Assembly (NCBI RefSeq): GCF_002210165.1
Contig: NZ_AQQP01000006.1
Coordinates: 1-64,000 of the forward strand
Direction: 5' to 3'
Source of the DNA: Phaeobacter sp. 22II1-1F12B
GTDB taxonomy: Bacteria; Pseudomonadota; Alphaproteobacteria; Rhodobacterales; Rhodobacteraceae
Length of the DNA: 64,000 nt
Below, in pieces: positions 25,178 to 34,118 of the stretch. The position numbers and the translations under genes are program-made. The notes beneath the pieces are model-generated. The model was given only the letters and a program-made list of their open reading frames with translations, was not told the DNA's origin and made no database searches. Position 1 is the first letter of the stretch, and the number at the start of each line of letters is the position of its first letter.

Positions 25178-25276
25178 CGGCCAGTCTTAACGCAATAGCA
25201 ACGCAAGACAGCCTTCAGATACGGCGCGCCTCCGGGATCAACAGACGTCCGAAGGCAGCTGTATAACCCATTAAAA

Positions 25277-25723
25277 TCAGTCGATGTTCCGACGTGCCAC
25301 CGCATTGCGATGCGTAATCCGCTGACCGGTCTTCGCATCGGTCAGAATCGGTTCAAGCACCTCCCCCGTGTCCCGCGAAAGCAATGTCATAGAGCTTTTC
25401 TTTTCAGGCGGCACATGCTCTTCGGCCCAAGCCGTCAGGGTCACCAGCACCGGGTAAAGCGCCTTGCCCTTGTCCGTCAGCCGGTATTCATGCCGTAACG
25501 GGCGTTCCTGATAAGCTTCGCGCCGCAGCACCCCGTCACTCTCAAGCTTGCGCAACCGATCTGCCAGCACGTGGCGCGTGATGCCTAGACGCTCCTGCAT
25601 CTGCTCGAACCGCCTCACCCCCAGAAAGCAATCCCGCAGGACAAGCATGGTCCAGCGATCACCAATCACCGATAGCCCGCGTGCCACGGGGCAGGGTTCA
25701 CTTTTCAAATCATCCCATTTCAT
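25277..25723 (-). CDS. HxlR family transcriptional regulator
   Basis: A 148-residue winged-helix regulator of the HxlR type: CPVARGLSVIGDRWTMLVLRD at the N-terminus, then RRFEQMQERLGITRHVLADR (recognition helix) and VLRREAYQERPLRHEYRLT (wing), ending LTAWAEEH. Start ATG 25723 has AGAAGGGGG upstream. HxlR proteins sense electrophiles or aromatics through cysteines or ligand pockets; one early Cys (residue 10) is present. It is divergent from a thioesterase and a MATE exporter, and the two GTTCCAAAA-type palindromes between them are its likely operators. Confidence 0.92.
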   Translation of the reverse strand: MKWDDLKSEPCPVARGLSVIGDRWTMLVLRDCFLGVRRFEQMQERLGITRHVLADRLRKLESDGVLRREAYQERPLRHEYRLTDKGKALYPVLVTLTAWAEEHVPPEKKSSMTLLSRDTGEVLEPILTDAKTGQRITHRNAVARRNID

Positions 25724-25748
25724 ACCCCCTTCTAACGCATGTTGACAG

Positions 25749-25792
25749 GTTCCAAAAGAGAACTTACCCATTAGTCAGTTCCAAAAAAGAAC
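25749..25792. promoter_or_regulatory. Paired HxlR-type operators
   Basis: GTTCCAAAAGAGAAC at 25749-25763 and GTTCCAAAAAAGAAC at 25778-25792 are two almost identical 15-bp sites, 29 bases apart, each with GTTC/GAAC inverted ends. They lie 26 bases upstream of the HxlR start and 63 upstream of the thioesterase start, an ideal place for control of both. Confidence 0.6.
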
Positions 25793-25855
25793 TTTCTATT
25801 GGCACATCGCGTCCCTGCTCTGCCAAAAGCGTCTGAAAAGCCGGAGGAAAACCAA

Positions 25856-26368
25856 ATGGCCTTACGCAAAACACGTACCTACGAATATTCCCAAGTTGGA
25901 TTCGATTCGCTTTCGGCGATGCGCCTGTCCGGACTCGAATACATGCGCGCGATGGTGGCCGGCGAAATCGGCGCGCCTCCGCCCATCGGTGCCACCATGG
26001 GCATGTCGATCCCGACCGAACTTGACTATGGCTATGTCACATTCGAGGCTGAACCCGGAGATTTCCTATTGAACCCAATGGGTTCGGTCCACGGTGGCTT
26101 TGCCGCCACGCTGCTTGATTCCGCACTGGGCGTGGCGGTCCATACCTCGCTGGACGCTGGTCTGGGTTTCACCACCGCCGAGTTGAAGGTCAATTACACC
26201 CGCGCCATCAAGCCGAACGCAGGCAGGCTGCGGGCCGAAGGCCGCCTGATACATCGCGGCAGACAAATGGCCACCGCCGAAGGACGCCTGGTCGGCATCG
26301 AAGATGACAAGCTCTATGCCCACGGCACCGCCACCTGCTTCATCTTCCCGCTCCGACCACAGGGCTGA
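25856..26368 (+). CDS. PaaI-type hotdog thioesterase
   Basis: A 170-residue hotdog-fold thioesterase. The characteristic segment is NPMGSVHGGFAATLLDSALG, with His-Gly-Gly at the start of the long helix, and the later TAELKVNYTRAIKPNAGRLRAEG. The fold hydrolyses acyl- or aryl-CoA thioesters. ATG 25856 is preceded by GGAGG. It shares an HxlR-controlled promoter region with MATE exporter downstream, 10 bases away, so it may release acids from CoA that are then exported, but no substrate can be named. Confidence 0.88.
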   Translation: MALRKTRTYEYSQVGFDSLSAMRLSGLEYMRAMVAGEIGAPPPIGATMGMSIPTELDYGYVTFEAEPGDFLLNPMGSVHGGFAATLLDSALGVAVHTSLDAGLGFTTAELKVNYTRAIKPNAGRLRAEGRLIHRGRQMATAEGRLVGIEDDKLYAHGTATCFIFPLRPQG

Positions 26369-26378
26369 TCCCGTGACC

Positions 26379-27773
26379 ATGCAGCACACCGGAGGCACAG
26401 CGCCGGGCCGCGCCCAGCTGGCCGAAACCGCCCGAGCCCTGCGCACCCGGCGGCTGCTCGAAGATCCCATCGGACCGACGCTCGCGCGGCTCGCCGCGCC
26501 CAACGTGCTTGCGATGGTCGTACAGGCGGCGATGAGCATCGCCGAAGGCATCTTCGCCAGCCAGCTCGGCGTCTCCGCCCTTGCCGGGCTTGCGCTGGTC
26601 TTCCCGCTCGTCATGCTGACGCAGATGCTCTCGGCCGGTTCGATGGGCGGCGCGATCTCATCGTCGATTGCCCGCGCGCTCGGTGCCGGTGACGTCAGCC
26701 GCGCCGCCGGTCTGACGGTTACCGCGTGGATCATCGCGGCGCTCATCGCTCTCATGACGGCGCTTATCATGTGGCTCTTCGGGGCAGCGATCTTTGGTCT
26801 GCTTGGAGGCGGAGAAGACGCCATCGCCGCCGCGCTCGACTATGCCCGCGTTTTCTTTCCCGGCTGTATCGCGCTCTGGCTCTGCCATTCGACGCTCAGC
26901 GTCATTCGCGGCACCGGGAACATGGGAACACCATCGCTCCTCCTGCTTCTTGTCTCGCTTGCGACCATTCCCCTTTCCGGCGGTCTGGCGCTTGGCTGGG
27001 GGCCCCTGCCCGCGCTCGGCATGTCCGGCCTCGCCCTCGGCATGACCCTTTCCTACGCAATCGGCGCGGTTGTCGCTCTCCTATACATCTTCACGGGCCA
27101 CGCCGGTTTGCCGCTACGCCCAGCGCGGGTGAAAGGTGACTATTTCTCCGACATCCTCCGCGTCGGCATCATCGCCTCGGTCAACTCCTTCCTGACGGTG
27201 CTCACGATCATTCTCATGGTCGGCATGGTCGGCCGCTTCGGAGAAGCCGCCCTCGCCGGTTACGGCCTTGGCGCGCGGCTCGAATTCCTGATGATCCCGG
27301 TGGTTTTTGGCATTGGCGCGGCGCTGACCGCAATGGTCGGCGCAAACATCGGCGCAGGCAACAAACCCCGCGCGCTGGCCGTCGCGTGGACCGGCTCCCT
27401 TGCCGCCGCCGCCATTGTTGGCGTGATCGGGCTGGTCGTCGCGCTGTTCCCGGATCTCTGGCTCGGGATCTTCCTGTCCCCGTCCGAAACTGATGCGCTC
27501 GCGGCCGGACGCGCCTATTTTGGCTATGTCGCGCCTTTCTACAGCTTTTTCGGTCTCGGCCTCGCCCTATATTTCGCAAGCCAAGGCGCAGGCCGCATGG
27601 CCTGGCCCGTCATCGGCAGCCTCGCCCGGATCTCCGTGGCATTCGGTGGCGCAGTGCTGCTGGTGAACACCACCGACATGGGCGTGCGCGGTGTCTTCGC
27701 CGCCATCGGCGCGGGCATGGCGATTTACGGCGCTCTCATCGCCCTTGCCGTTTACCGCACCCGATGGCGTTAA
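26379..27773 (+). CDS. MATE family efflux transporter
   Basis: A 464-residue, twelve-helix membrane protein of the MATE family, which exports cationic drugs or toxic compounds with sodium or proton exchange. Near the N-terminus it reads PIGPTLARLAAPNVLAMVVQ; mid-protein features are SSSIARALGAG and NMGTPSLLLLL, and the second bundle opens with DYFSDILRVGIIASVNSFL and repeats the fold (VFGIGAALTAMVGANIGAG). ATG 26379 is favoured; GTG 26373 is also in frame. It follows the thioesterase by ten bases and is probably co-induced by the HxlR regulator. Confidence 0.9.
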   Translation: MQHTGGTAPGRAQLAETARALRTRRLLEDPIGPTLARLAAPNVLAMVVQAAMSIAEGIFASQLGVSALAGLALVFPLVMLTQMLSAGSMGGAISSSIARALGAGDVSRAAGLTVTAWIIAALIALMTALIMWLFGAAIFGLLGGGEDAIAAALDYARVFFPGCIALWLCHSTLSVIRGTGNMGTPSLLLLLVSLATIPLSGGLALGWGPLPALGMSGLALGMTLSYAIGAVVALLYIFTGHAGLPLRPARVKGDYFSDILRVGIIASVNSFLTVLTIILMVGMVGRFGEAALAGYGLGARLEFLMIPVVFGIGAALTAMVGANIGAGNKPRALAVAWTGSLAAAAIVGVIGLVVALFPDLWLGIFLSPSETDALAAGRAYFGYVAPFYSFFGLGLALYFASQGAGRMAWPVIGSLARISVAFGGAVLLVNTTDMGVRGVFAAIGAGMAIYGALIALAVYRTRWR

Positions 27774-27779
27774 CCGGAG

Positions 27780-29399
27780 TTACGACGCCAGCCGCTCGAA
27801 CAGACGCGCGACGGCTTCGGCCCCCGGGTCCACATGACCCTCAAGCTGCTCGGCGCTGATGTAAGACGCGCGCCCGGCATTGGCCCGGGTCATCGTGGCG
27901 GTGTGGTTCGCCCCTTCCCGCGCTGCCCGTGCCGCGCAGCCGATACCGCTGCCCAACTCGTCCAGCGCCGGTTTCAGCGCGTCGATCATTGTCCGGTCGC
28001 CCAGACGGGCACCGCCGATCTGCTGCATCCGCTCAAGCCCCGCCATCAGCGCATCGCGCATCGGCATCCCGGATGAGGATGCATCGCCCACCGCCGCAAA
28101 GAAGATCGCCAGCAACACGCCCGATGAACCGCCCATGGTCTGGCTCAGCTCCTGCTCAATCGCGCGGTAAAGCTGCGTGTGATCGGCCAGCGGCAGGGAA
28201 TCCAGCGCATCGATCAACGCCCGCGCCGCCCCCGCCAGAGTCGAGCCGGTATCCCCGTCACCCGATTTCGCATCCAGCGCGTTAAGATCGTCCTCGGCCT
28301 CGATCAGCACCTGACAGCACTTGATAAGGAAAGCCTTGGTCGGCTCATGAGCCGAGGGCATCGCCTTGATCGGCGCGAGCCCGTCGGGCAGCGGCAGCAC
28401 ATTATCCGGAACAAGCTCCACCGTACCCGGCCATGCCCGCACCCCGCAAGGCGCACGCAGCAGCGCCAGATCCTCTTCACCTGCTTCGAAAACCGTCAGG
28501 GAAAACCCGCGCATGTCCAGCGAGGTCATCAGCGCCGCCGGTCCCACCAGCCATTTGACCCGCTCGCCGATGGCCGACCGCCGCAACTCCGCCGCCAGCA
28601 CCGACATTTCGAGCACCGATACCGCGCCCAGATTATTCAGCAGCGCCACACAGGGCTTGCCGGACATGACAGCGGAAAGCTTGTCGACCATCGAACCAAT
28701 CGCCTGCCGCGCGCCCTCGTATTCCAGATGCTCGACTCCGGCCTCGCCGTGAATACCCAGCCCAAGTTCGGCCATGCCCTCGGGGATTCGGCCCTCTTTG
28801 GGCGATCCGGGAACGGTGCAGGTATCCAGCGACATGCCGATGGAATGGATGCCCGCGATCACCCGTTCCGCCGCCTCGGCCACCTCGTCAAGCGACGCGC
28901 CCTGCTCCGCAGCCGCCCCCGCGACCTTATGCACGAAAAGCGTTCCGGCCACACCGCGCGCCTGCGGCAGATCGGGCAGCGCGATGTCATCATCCACCAC
29001 GACCATCCGCACGTTCAGCCCGAACGCCCGCGCCCGCTCCGCGGCCAGCCCGAAATTCAGCCTGTCGCCGGTGTAATTCTTGACGATCAGCAAACAGCCC
29101 GCTGGCCCCGTCACCGCCAGTATCCCCGCCAGCACGGCATCAACCGAGGGCGAGGCGAACACGTCGCCACAAACCGCCGCTGTAAGCATGCCCTGCCCGA
29201 CAAACCCCGCGTGGGCCGGTTCATGACCCGATCCGCCCCCCGACACCAGCGCCACCTTGGACTTTTCCCAATCGCTGCGCACCACGACACGGATATGCGG
29301 ATAACCGTCCAGCCGGGACAGCGCCCCGCCCGAAGCAGCAATGGCACCATCAATCGCCTCGGTGACGATATCTTCCTTCTTGTTCATGAAATGGGTCAT
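27780..29399 (-). CDS. Dihydroxyacetone kinase (DhaK-DhaL fusion)
   Basis: A 539-residue kinase of the single-chain ATP-dependent type. The N-terminal DhaK half has GGGSGHEPAHAGFVGQGML and the substrate-binding His in LGIHGEAGVE; the C-terminal DhaL half has SGDGDTGSTLAGAA and MGGSSGVLLAIFF, the ATP site. Known products phosphorylate dihydroxyacetone, glyceraldehyde or a related triose. ATG 29399 has GGGAG upstream. It is the last gene of the LacI-controlled ABC operon, 12 bases after the second ATPase gene, so the imported compound probably is a triose or is converted to one. Confidence 0.92.
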   Translation of the reverse strand: MTHFMNKKEDIVTEAIDGAIAASGGALSRLDGYPHIRVVVRSDWEKSKVALVSGGGSGHEPAHAGFVGQGMLTAAVCGDVFASPSVDAVLAGILAVTGPAGCLLIVKNYTGDRLNFGLAAERARAFGLNVRMVVVDDDIALPDLPQARGVAGTLFVHKVAGAAAEQGASLDEVAEAAERVIAGIHSIGMSLDTCTVPGSPKEGRIPEGMAELGLGIHGEAGVEHLEYEGARQAIGSMVDKLSAVMSGKPCVALLNNLGAVSVLEMSVLAAELRRSAIGERVKWLVGPAALMTSLDMRGFSLTVFEAGEEDLALLRAPCGVRAWPGTVELVPDNVLPLPDGLAPIKAMPSAHEPTKAFLIKCCQVLIEAEDDLNALDAKSGDGDTGSTLAGAARALIDALDSLPLADHTQLYRAIEQELSQTMGGSSGVLLAIFFAAVGDASSSGMPMRDALMAGLERMQQIGGARLGDRTMIDALKPALDELGSGIGCAARAAREGANHTATMTRANAGRASYISAEQLEGHVDPGAEAVARLFERLAS

Positions 29400-29410
29400 G
29401 TCGTGCTCCC

Positions 29411-30406
29411 TTACCCGAGCCTTGCGCCATCGGCGTCGAAAAACAGCGGTTTCTTCGGTTGGATACGCACCACATCGCCGGAAACCAGCGGCGTATGCGC
29501 ATCCGTCACGGTAATCAGATCGTGGTTTTGAAATTTCAGGTGCAGCCGGGTCTGATCGCCCAGATGCTCCACCCGCGTCACTTGGCTTTCCTGTCCCTCG
29601 CCTTGCGAGATGTGTTCCGGACGCAACCCGATATAGGCAGCCCGGTCCGGCGCATGGCCAAACAGGTCGGCCGGCAGCACATTGATGCGCGGCAGCCCCA
29701 GACGGCTTGCGGCGTAAATGCTGACCGGGTCTTCGTAGATCTGCCGGGGCGTGCCGAACTGCACCAGCCGCCCGTGATCCAGCACGCCCACATGGGTCGC
29801 CATCGTCATCGCCTCAATCTGGTCATGGGTCACATAAAGCAGCGTCGCGCCGGAATGGGACTGAATATTCTTCAACTCGACCCGAAGATCGGCGCGCAAT
29901 TTGGCATCCAGCGAGCTCAGCGGTTCATCCATAAGGTAGACCAACGGGTTGCGCACCAGCGCCCGGCCAATGGACACACGCTGCATCTCACCGCCCGAAA
30001 GCTCCGTCGCCTTGTTCCCCAGCTTGTGCGAGATCTGCAAAATCTCGGCCACCTCGCCCACCTTTCGGTCAATCAGGTCCTGCGGCGTTCGCAGCACCGG
30101 GGATTTCAGCGGAAATTCAAGGTTCTCCCGCACTGTGAGATGCGGGTAAAGCGAGTACTGCTGGAACACCATCGCCACATCCCGCTGTGCAGGCGTCAGC
30201 CCGGTCATGTCGCGCCCGTCAATCGAGATCGTGCCCCGGTCCGGCACGTCCAGCCCCGACACCATCCGCAGGGTTGTCGTCTTGCCCGCACCGGTCGGGC
30301 CAAGCAGCACGACAAACGATCCGTCCGGCACGGTCATCGACACATCGTCCAGCGCGACATCTTCGCCGAACCGCTTGGAAATTCCGGATAGAACGACCTC
30401 AGCCAT
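29411..30406 (-). CDS. ABC transporter ATP-binding protein (UgpC/MalK type) 2
   Basis: A 331-residue sugar-type importer ATPase. Walker A is GPTGAGKTTT, the signature LSGGEMQR, Walker B MDEPLSSLDAKLR; an H-loop histidine lies in THDQIEAMTM. A C-terminal TOBE-like region (LGDQTRLHLKFQNHDLITVTD) follows. ATG 30406 lies within the stop of the preceding ATPase gene, with GGAGG upstream. Two different MalK-like ATPases in one operon are typical of the Rhizobium GlpS/GlpT glycerol importer, which suggests a polyol or triose transporter. Confidence 0.92.
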   Translation of the reverse strand: MAEVVLSGISKRFGEDVALDDVSMTVPDGSFVVLLGPTGAGKTTTLRMVSGLDVPDRGTISIDGRDMTGLTPAQRDVAMVFQQYSLYPHLTVRENLEFPLKSPVLRTPQDLIDRKVGEVAEILQISHKLGNKATELSGGEMQRVSIGRALVRNPLVYLMDEPLSSLDAKLRADLRVELKNIQSHSGATLLYVTHDQIEAMTMATHVGVLDHGRLVQFGTPRQIYEDPVSIYAASRLGLPRINVLPADLFGHAPDRAAYIGLRPEHISQGEGQESQVTRVEHLGDQTRLHLKFQNHDLITVTDAHTPLVSGDVVRIQPKKPLFFDADGARLG

Positions 30407-31496
30407 GGGCAAGCGCCTCCCTGTTCGCATCCGACACCAGCGCGCGACCGGTGCCCGCATCAAAGATACTCAGCGTGCGCGCGTCGAACTCCAGCCCGGT
30501 CCGATCCCCGACCCGCACCACCTCATGCGACGGGGTGCGCGCCTTGACCCGGCCAAAGGCGGTGTCGAGCGTAATGATCTGCGTCGTGCCAAGATATTCC
30601 GCCGCGACGATTTCACCACGATAAGGCGCCGCATCACTCAGCCGGACATGTTCGGGACGCACCCCCAGCGTCAGATCACCACTCGCGCCGTCCTGCTGGC
30701 GCGGTACGGCAAAGCCGCTGTCTCCCAGCATGACCTTTTCGGCACCGGCATCGACCCGGCCCTGAAAATCGAGGAAATTCATCGGCGGAGAGCCGATGAA
30801 CTCGGCCACGAACCGCGTCGCGGGCCAGTCGTAGATCTGCTGAGGCACGCCGAACTGTTCGACAACGCCGTGGTTCATCACCACGATCTTGTCGCCCATC
30901 TGCATCGCTTCCAACTGGTCATGAGTCACGTAAACCGTCGTCGCGCCCATCCGGTCATGCAGAGCGCGCAATTCCTCGGCCATATGCTCGCGGAACTCGG
31001 CATCAAGCGCGCCCAGCGGCTCATCCATAAAGAACGCCTTGGGATTGCGCACGATGGCACGGCCCAGCGCCACGCGCTGCCGATCCCCCCCCGACAAACC
31101 GCCAACCGGACGGTTCAGGATATTCTCAATTCCCAGTATCCTCGCCACCTCGGCCACCTTCTGTTTGACCTCGGCCCGCGGCATCCCCTGGCTGATCAAC
31201 GGATAGCTGATATTCTTGCCAACGTTCATATGCGGGTAAAGCGCGAACATCTGGAAAACAAAGGCAATATCGCGCTGGCTGGCAGGTTTCATCCCGACCT
31301 CCTCGCCATCGATATAGATCTCTCCCGAGGTCGGCAGTTCCAGCCCCGCCATCATCCGCAGAGTCGTCGTCTTTCCGCAGCCCGAAGGCCCGAGCAGCAT
31401 GAAGAACTCGCCATCCGCGATGGTAAAACTCGAGGATTTCACCGCGTTGAACGCGCCGAAATCCTTGCGCAGGTTACGGATCACGATCTCAGCCAC
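30399..31496 (-). CDS. ABC transporter ATP-binding protein (MalK type) 1
   Basis: A 365-residue sugar-type ATPase with Walker A GPSGCGKTTT, signature LSGGDRQR, Walker B MDEPLGALDAEFR, and a C-terminal TOBE region (LGVRPEHVRLSD, LGTTQIITLDT). The start is GTG 31496. It overlaps DUF1801 gene's end by eight bases and the next ATPase start by eight. Together with its paralogue it probably forms a heterodimeric motor for the two permeases of this operon. Confidence 0.92.
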   Translation of the reverse strand: MAEIVIRNLRKDFGAFNAVKSSSFTIADGEFFMLLGPSGCGKTTTLRMMAGLELPTSGEIYIDGEEVGMKPASQRDIAFVFQMFALYPHMNVGKNISYPLISQGMPRAEVKQKVAEVARILGIENILNRPVGGLSGGDRQRVALGRAIVRNPKAFFMDEPLGALDAEFREHMAEELRALHDRMGATTVYVTHDQLEAMQMGDKIVVMNHGVVEQFGVPQQIYDWPATRFVAEFIGSPPMNFLDFQGRVDAGAEKVMLGDSGFAVPRQQDGASGDLTLGVRPEHVRLSDAAPYRGEIVAAEYLGTTQIITLDTAFGRVKARTPSHEVVRVGDRTGLEFDARTLSIFDAGTGRALVSDANREALAHG

Positions 31497-31902
31497 GGGC
31501 GGGCTCCTTCTTTTTGCGATAGGTCAGCGCATCGGCGATGCAGATCGCCAATGCTTCCCGGTCGATGTCTTCGCTAGCCGGAACCAGAACGGCACGATTG
31601 CCTTCAAACCCCAGCCGGTCGCTGAAACGGGCGCGCCATGTTTCAACCAGCGAGGTCTGGCAATGCACCAAAACCTTGCAGCCTTCGCGCGATTTATCCG
31701 CCGTGATGCGCACCGCCGTGCCGGATTTCCCCGGCAGATAGGCAGGCTCGCCCCAACGCAGGGTCTCCTCGGGCGCGGCCAGCCCCTCGGTCTCCGCCAC
31801 ATCGAACACCAGCGCGCGCAACTCTCTCGCACAGGCCTCGACCGGCGGGGTCATCGCGGCAAACACCGCATCGACGTCCTTGGGGGCAGCAGGCACAGCC
31901 AT
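31489..31902 (-). CDS. DUF1801 family protein embedded in the ABC operon
   Basis: A 137-residue soluble protein with the DUF1801/YdhG-like pattern: ACARELRALVFDVA at the N-terminus, then LRWGEPAYLP, and the ending DREALAICIADALTYRKKK. DUF1801 proteins have unknown function and usually stand alone. Here it lies between the small membrane protein and the first ATPase, with five bases before it and an eight-base overlap after it, so it is made with the transporter. ATG 31902 has GTG overlap neighbours; 31902 fits best. It may be a regulator or detector of the imported compound; that is only a guess. Confidence 0.75.
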   Translation of the reverse strand: MAVPAAPKDVDAVFAAMTPPVEACARELRALVFDVAETEGLAAPEETLRWGEPAYLPGKSGTAVRITADKSREGCKVLVHCQTSLVETWRARFSDRLGFEGNRAVLVPASEDIDREALAICIADALTYRKKKEPARG

Positions 31903-31907
31903 CACGG

Positions 31908-32096
31908 TCACTCCGGAAAATGGCTGACGATGATGAACATCACCGTGCCCACCAGCGTGACGATAAAGGAATAGGTGAAGGCGACCATGACAAAGGGCTG
32001 CATCAGCATCACCACGCCCAGCGCGATCAATATGCTTGCCAGCATTTCCCAAGCGCCCCGGCGAAAGCGAACCAATCCGTTGAAAAAGCTGGTCAT
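31908..32096 (-). CDS. Small membrane protein of ABC operon (DUF2160-like)
   Basis: A 62-residue protein with one or two hydrophobic segments (about residues 17-36 and 42-57) and the basic loop GLVRFRRGAWEML. It starts in a four-base overlap with the second permease gene. A small membrane protein called GlpU (DUF2160) holds the corresponding place in the rhizobial glycerol ABC operon, so this may be its counterpart. It might assist assembly of the permease. The family call rests on size, topology and context. Confidence 0.7.
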   Translation of the reverse strand: MTSFFNGLVRFRRGAWEMLASILIALGVVMLMQPFVMVAFTYSFIVTLVGTVMFIIVSHFPE

Positions 32097-33031
32097 TTGC
32101 GCACCGCTCCAAATGTGATCCCGCGCAGCAGATGCTTGCGCAACAGGATGGTGAAGACCATGACCGGCACAAGGAAGATCGTCGCCCCGGCCGCCACGGC
32201 TGGCCAGTCCTTGCCCCCCACCCCGATGATCGTCGGAATGAACGGCGGCGCGGTCTGCGCCGTGCCGGAGGTCAGCAGCACCGCAAAGGCATATTCGTTC
32301 CAGGCGAAGATCAGGCAGAAGATCGCGGTCGAAGCGATGCCGGTCGCGGCCTGCGGCAGCACCACCTTGTAGAAAGCCTGAAACCGCGTATAGCCGTCGA
32401 TCAACGCGGCCTCTTCGTATTCGACCGGGATCTCGTCGATAAACCCTTTCAGCAACCAGACTGACAGCGACAGGTTCACCGCCGTATAAAGCAGGATCAT
32501 CCCCAGATGCGTGTCGTTCAGCCCGATCTGGCGGAACATCAGGAAGATCGGGATCGCCACCGCAATCGGCGGCATCATCCGCGTCGACAGGATAAAGAAC
32601 AAAAGGTCGTCCTTCAGCGGCACCCGGAACCGGCTGAACGCATAAGCCGCCGCTGTGCCAAGGATCATGCAAAGCACGGTTGAGCCAAAGCCGATGATCA
32701 CCGAATTGAGAAACCGCTCGCCATAGCGCGACGGCCCGGCGATCACCATGCCCTGATCCCGCACCACTTTTTCGTACCATGTGGCCGGTGGCGGCAGCGC
32801 CGCAAAATCGTCTTCGGTAACACGTGTTCGGGTCGTGAACAGGTTGACGTAACCCTCAAGGCTCGGCTCGAAAACCACCTTGGGCGGATAGGCAATCGCA
32901 TCGGCGGGCGATTTGAAACCGGTGGCGATGATCCAGACCAGCGGCAGGATGGTGATGATCGCGTAGGCAACCACCATGACACCTGCAAACCACTTGGTGC
33001 CGCGCGACGGGTCGGTGACGGAAAAACTCAT
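32093..33031 (-). CDS. ABC sugar/polyol permease (MalG type)
   Basis: A 312-residue inner-membrane permease with six predicted helices and the cytoplasmic EAA loop EYEEAALIDGYTRFQAFYKVVLP region, which contacts the ATPase. It has the large periplasmic loop after helix 1 seen in GlpQ- and MalG-type subunits. It starts in the stop of the preceding permease (four-base overlap) with AAGAGAG upstream. Paired with the MalF-type permease it forms the translocation channel of the ABC importer. Confidence 0.92.
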   Translation of the reverse strand: MSFSVTDPSRGTKWFAGVMVVAYAIITILPLVWIIATGFKSPADAIAYPPKVVFEPSLEGYVNLFTTRTRVTEDDFAALPPPATWYEKVVRDQGMVIAGPSRYGERFLNSVIIGFGSTVLCMILGTAAAYAFSRFRVPLKDDLLFFILSTRMMPPIAVAIPIFLMFRQIGLNDTHLGMILLYTAVNLSLSVWLLKGFIDEIPVEYEEAALIDGYTRFQAFYKVVLPQAATGIASTAIFCLIFAWNEYAFAVLLTSGTAQTAPPFIPTIIGVGGKDWPAVAAGATIFLVPVMVFTILLRKHLLRGITFGAVRK

Positions 33032-33975
33032 CTCTCTTTCACCTTGTTCAGGGCTTTCACATAGATCGAGGCAAGGCCGAATACGGTCACGAACAGGATC
33101 ACTGCATAGGCCGAGGAATAGCCCGTTCGCCAGCGCTCGAACGCCTCGCGTTTAAGATCGATAGAGGTCAGCGTCGTGGTATTGCCCGGCCCCCCGCCGG
33201 TCAGCTGCACCACAAGATCGAACATCTTGAAATTCTCGATCCCCCGGAACAGCACCGCCAGCATCAGAAAGGGCAAAGCCATCGGAATGGTGATCGTCCA
33301 GAACTGCCGCCACTTGCTCGCGCGGTCACATTCCGCCGCCTCGTAGATGCTGTCGGGGATCGACCGCAGCCCCGCCAGACAGATCAGCATCACGAAAGGC
33401 GTCCACATCCATGTATCCGCGATGACAATCGCCCAAGGGGCAAGGTTTACATCGCCGATCATCGAAAACGACGCTGGATCGGCCCCGGTAAAGAAGGCGA
33501 TCACGTAATTGAACAGCCCGATCTGCGGCTGGTAGAGGAAGGTCCAGAAGTTACCGACCACCGCCGGGCTCAGCATCATCGGCAGCACGATCACCGTTGT
33601 CCAGAGATCGTTGCCCTTGAATTTCTTGTTGATCAGATAGGCCAGCGCGAACCCGATGATGACCTGAAGCACGATGGTCCAGATCAGGAAATGCGCCGTT
33701 GCCTGCATCGTCGCCCAGATCCCGTCATCCGTCAGGATCCGTTCGTAATTACGCAGCCCCACCCATTCCACGTCCCGGTTCGGCCGGTTCACCCGGTAGT
33801 TCGTGAAACTCAGCCGGATCGTCCAGATCAGCGGAAAGATATTGACCGCAAGCAGCAGAAAGATCGACGGCGCCACAAAGATCCAGGCGATGGCCCGGTC
33901 CGACAGCCCCTTGATGCGTCTGGCCACGGGTGCCGGGGTGGCGCGCGCGATTTTCTCCATCGGGGCATGGGTCAT
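33028..33975 (-). CDS. ABC sugar/polyol permease (MalF type)
   Basis: A 315-residue inner-membrane permease. After a short basic N-terminus, the first helix is AIAWIFVAPSIFLLLAVNIF; further features are RLSFTNYRVNRPN and the EAA-type loop SIPDSIYEAAECDRASKWRQF. ATG 33975 has AAGGA eight bases upstream; ATG 33960 is an alternative start. It follows the binding-protein gene after a 143-base spacer that holds two hairpins, as usual when the binding protein is needed in excess. Confidence 0.92.
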   Translation of the reverse strand: MTHAPMEKIARATPAPVARRIKGLSDRAIAWIFVAPSIFLLLAVNIFPLIWTIRLSFTNYRVNRPNRDVEWVGLRNYERILTDDGIWATMQATAHFLIWTIVLQVIIGFALAYLINKKFKGNDLWTTVIVLPMMLSPAVVGNFWTFLYQPQIGLFNYVIAFFTGADPASFSMIGDVNLAPWAIVIADTWMWTPFVMLICLAGLRSIPDSIYEAAECDRASKWRQFWTITIPMALPFLMLAVLFRGIENFKMFDLVVQLTGGGPGNTTTLTSIDLKREAFERWRTGYSSAYAVILFVTVFGLASIYVKALNKVKER

Positions 33976-34045
33976 AAGACAAATCCTTCGCGACGGGCGC
34001 AGGGCTCAGCCCGCGTTTCCATCTGTTCCTGCATGTTCGGAAAGG

Positions 34046-34108
34046 TGCCCCCCGAAAGCGCATCCGCGACAGCGGGGGGCAGTAAAGTCGGACGATATGC
34101 CGTCCGAC
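34046..34108. promoter_or_regulatory. Two hairpins between binding-protein and permease genes
   Basis: TGCCCCCCG (34046-34054) pairs with CGGGGGGCA (34073-34081), and GTCGGACG (34087-34094) pairs perfectly with CGTCCGAC (34101-34108). Such stem-loops downstream of binding-protein genes usually stabilise or partly terminate the upstream message and raise binding-protein levels over permease levels. Confidence 0.55.
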
Positions 34109-34118
34109 GGGGAGTCAT

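Noticed and set aside
28179-29531. 450-codon open frame on the plus strand
   Set aside because: Antisense to the DhaK-DhaL kinase gene, low-complexity Arg/His/Gln-rich text.
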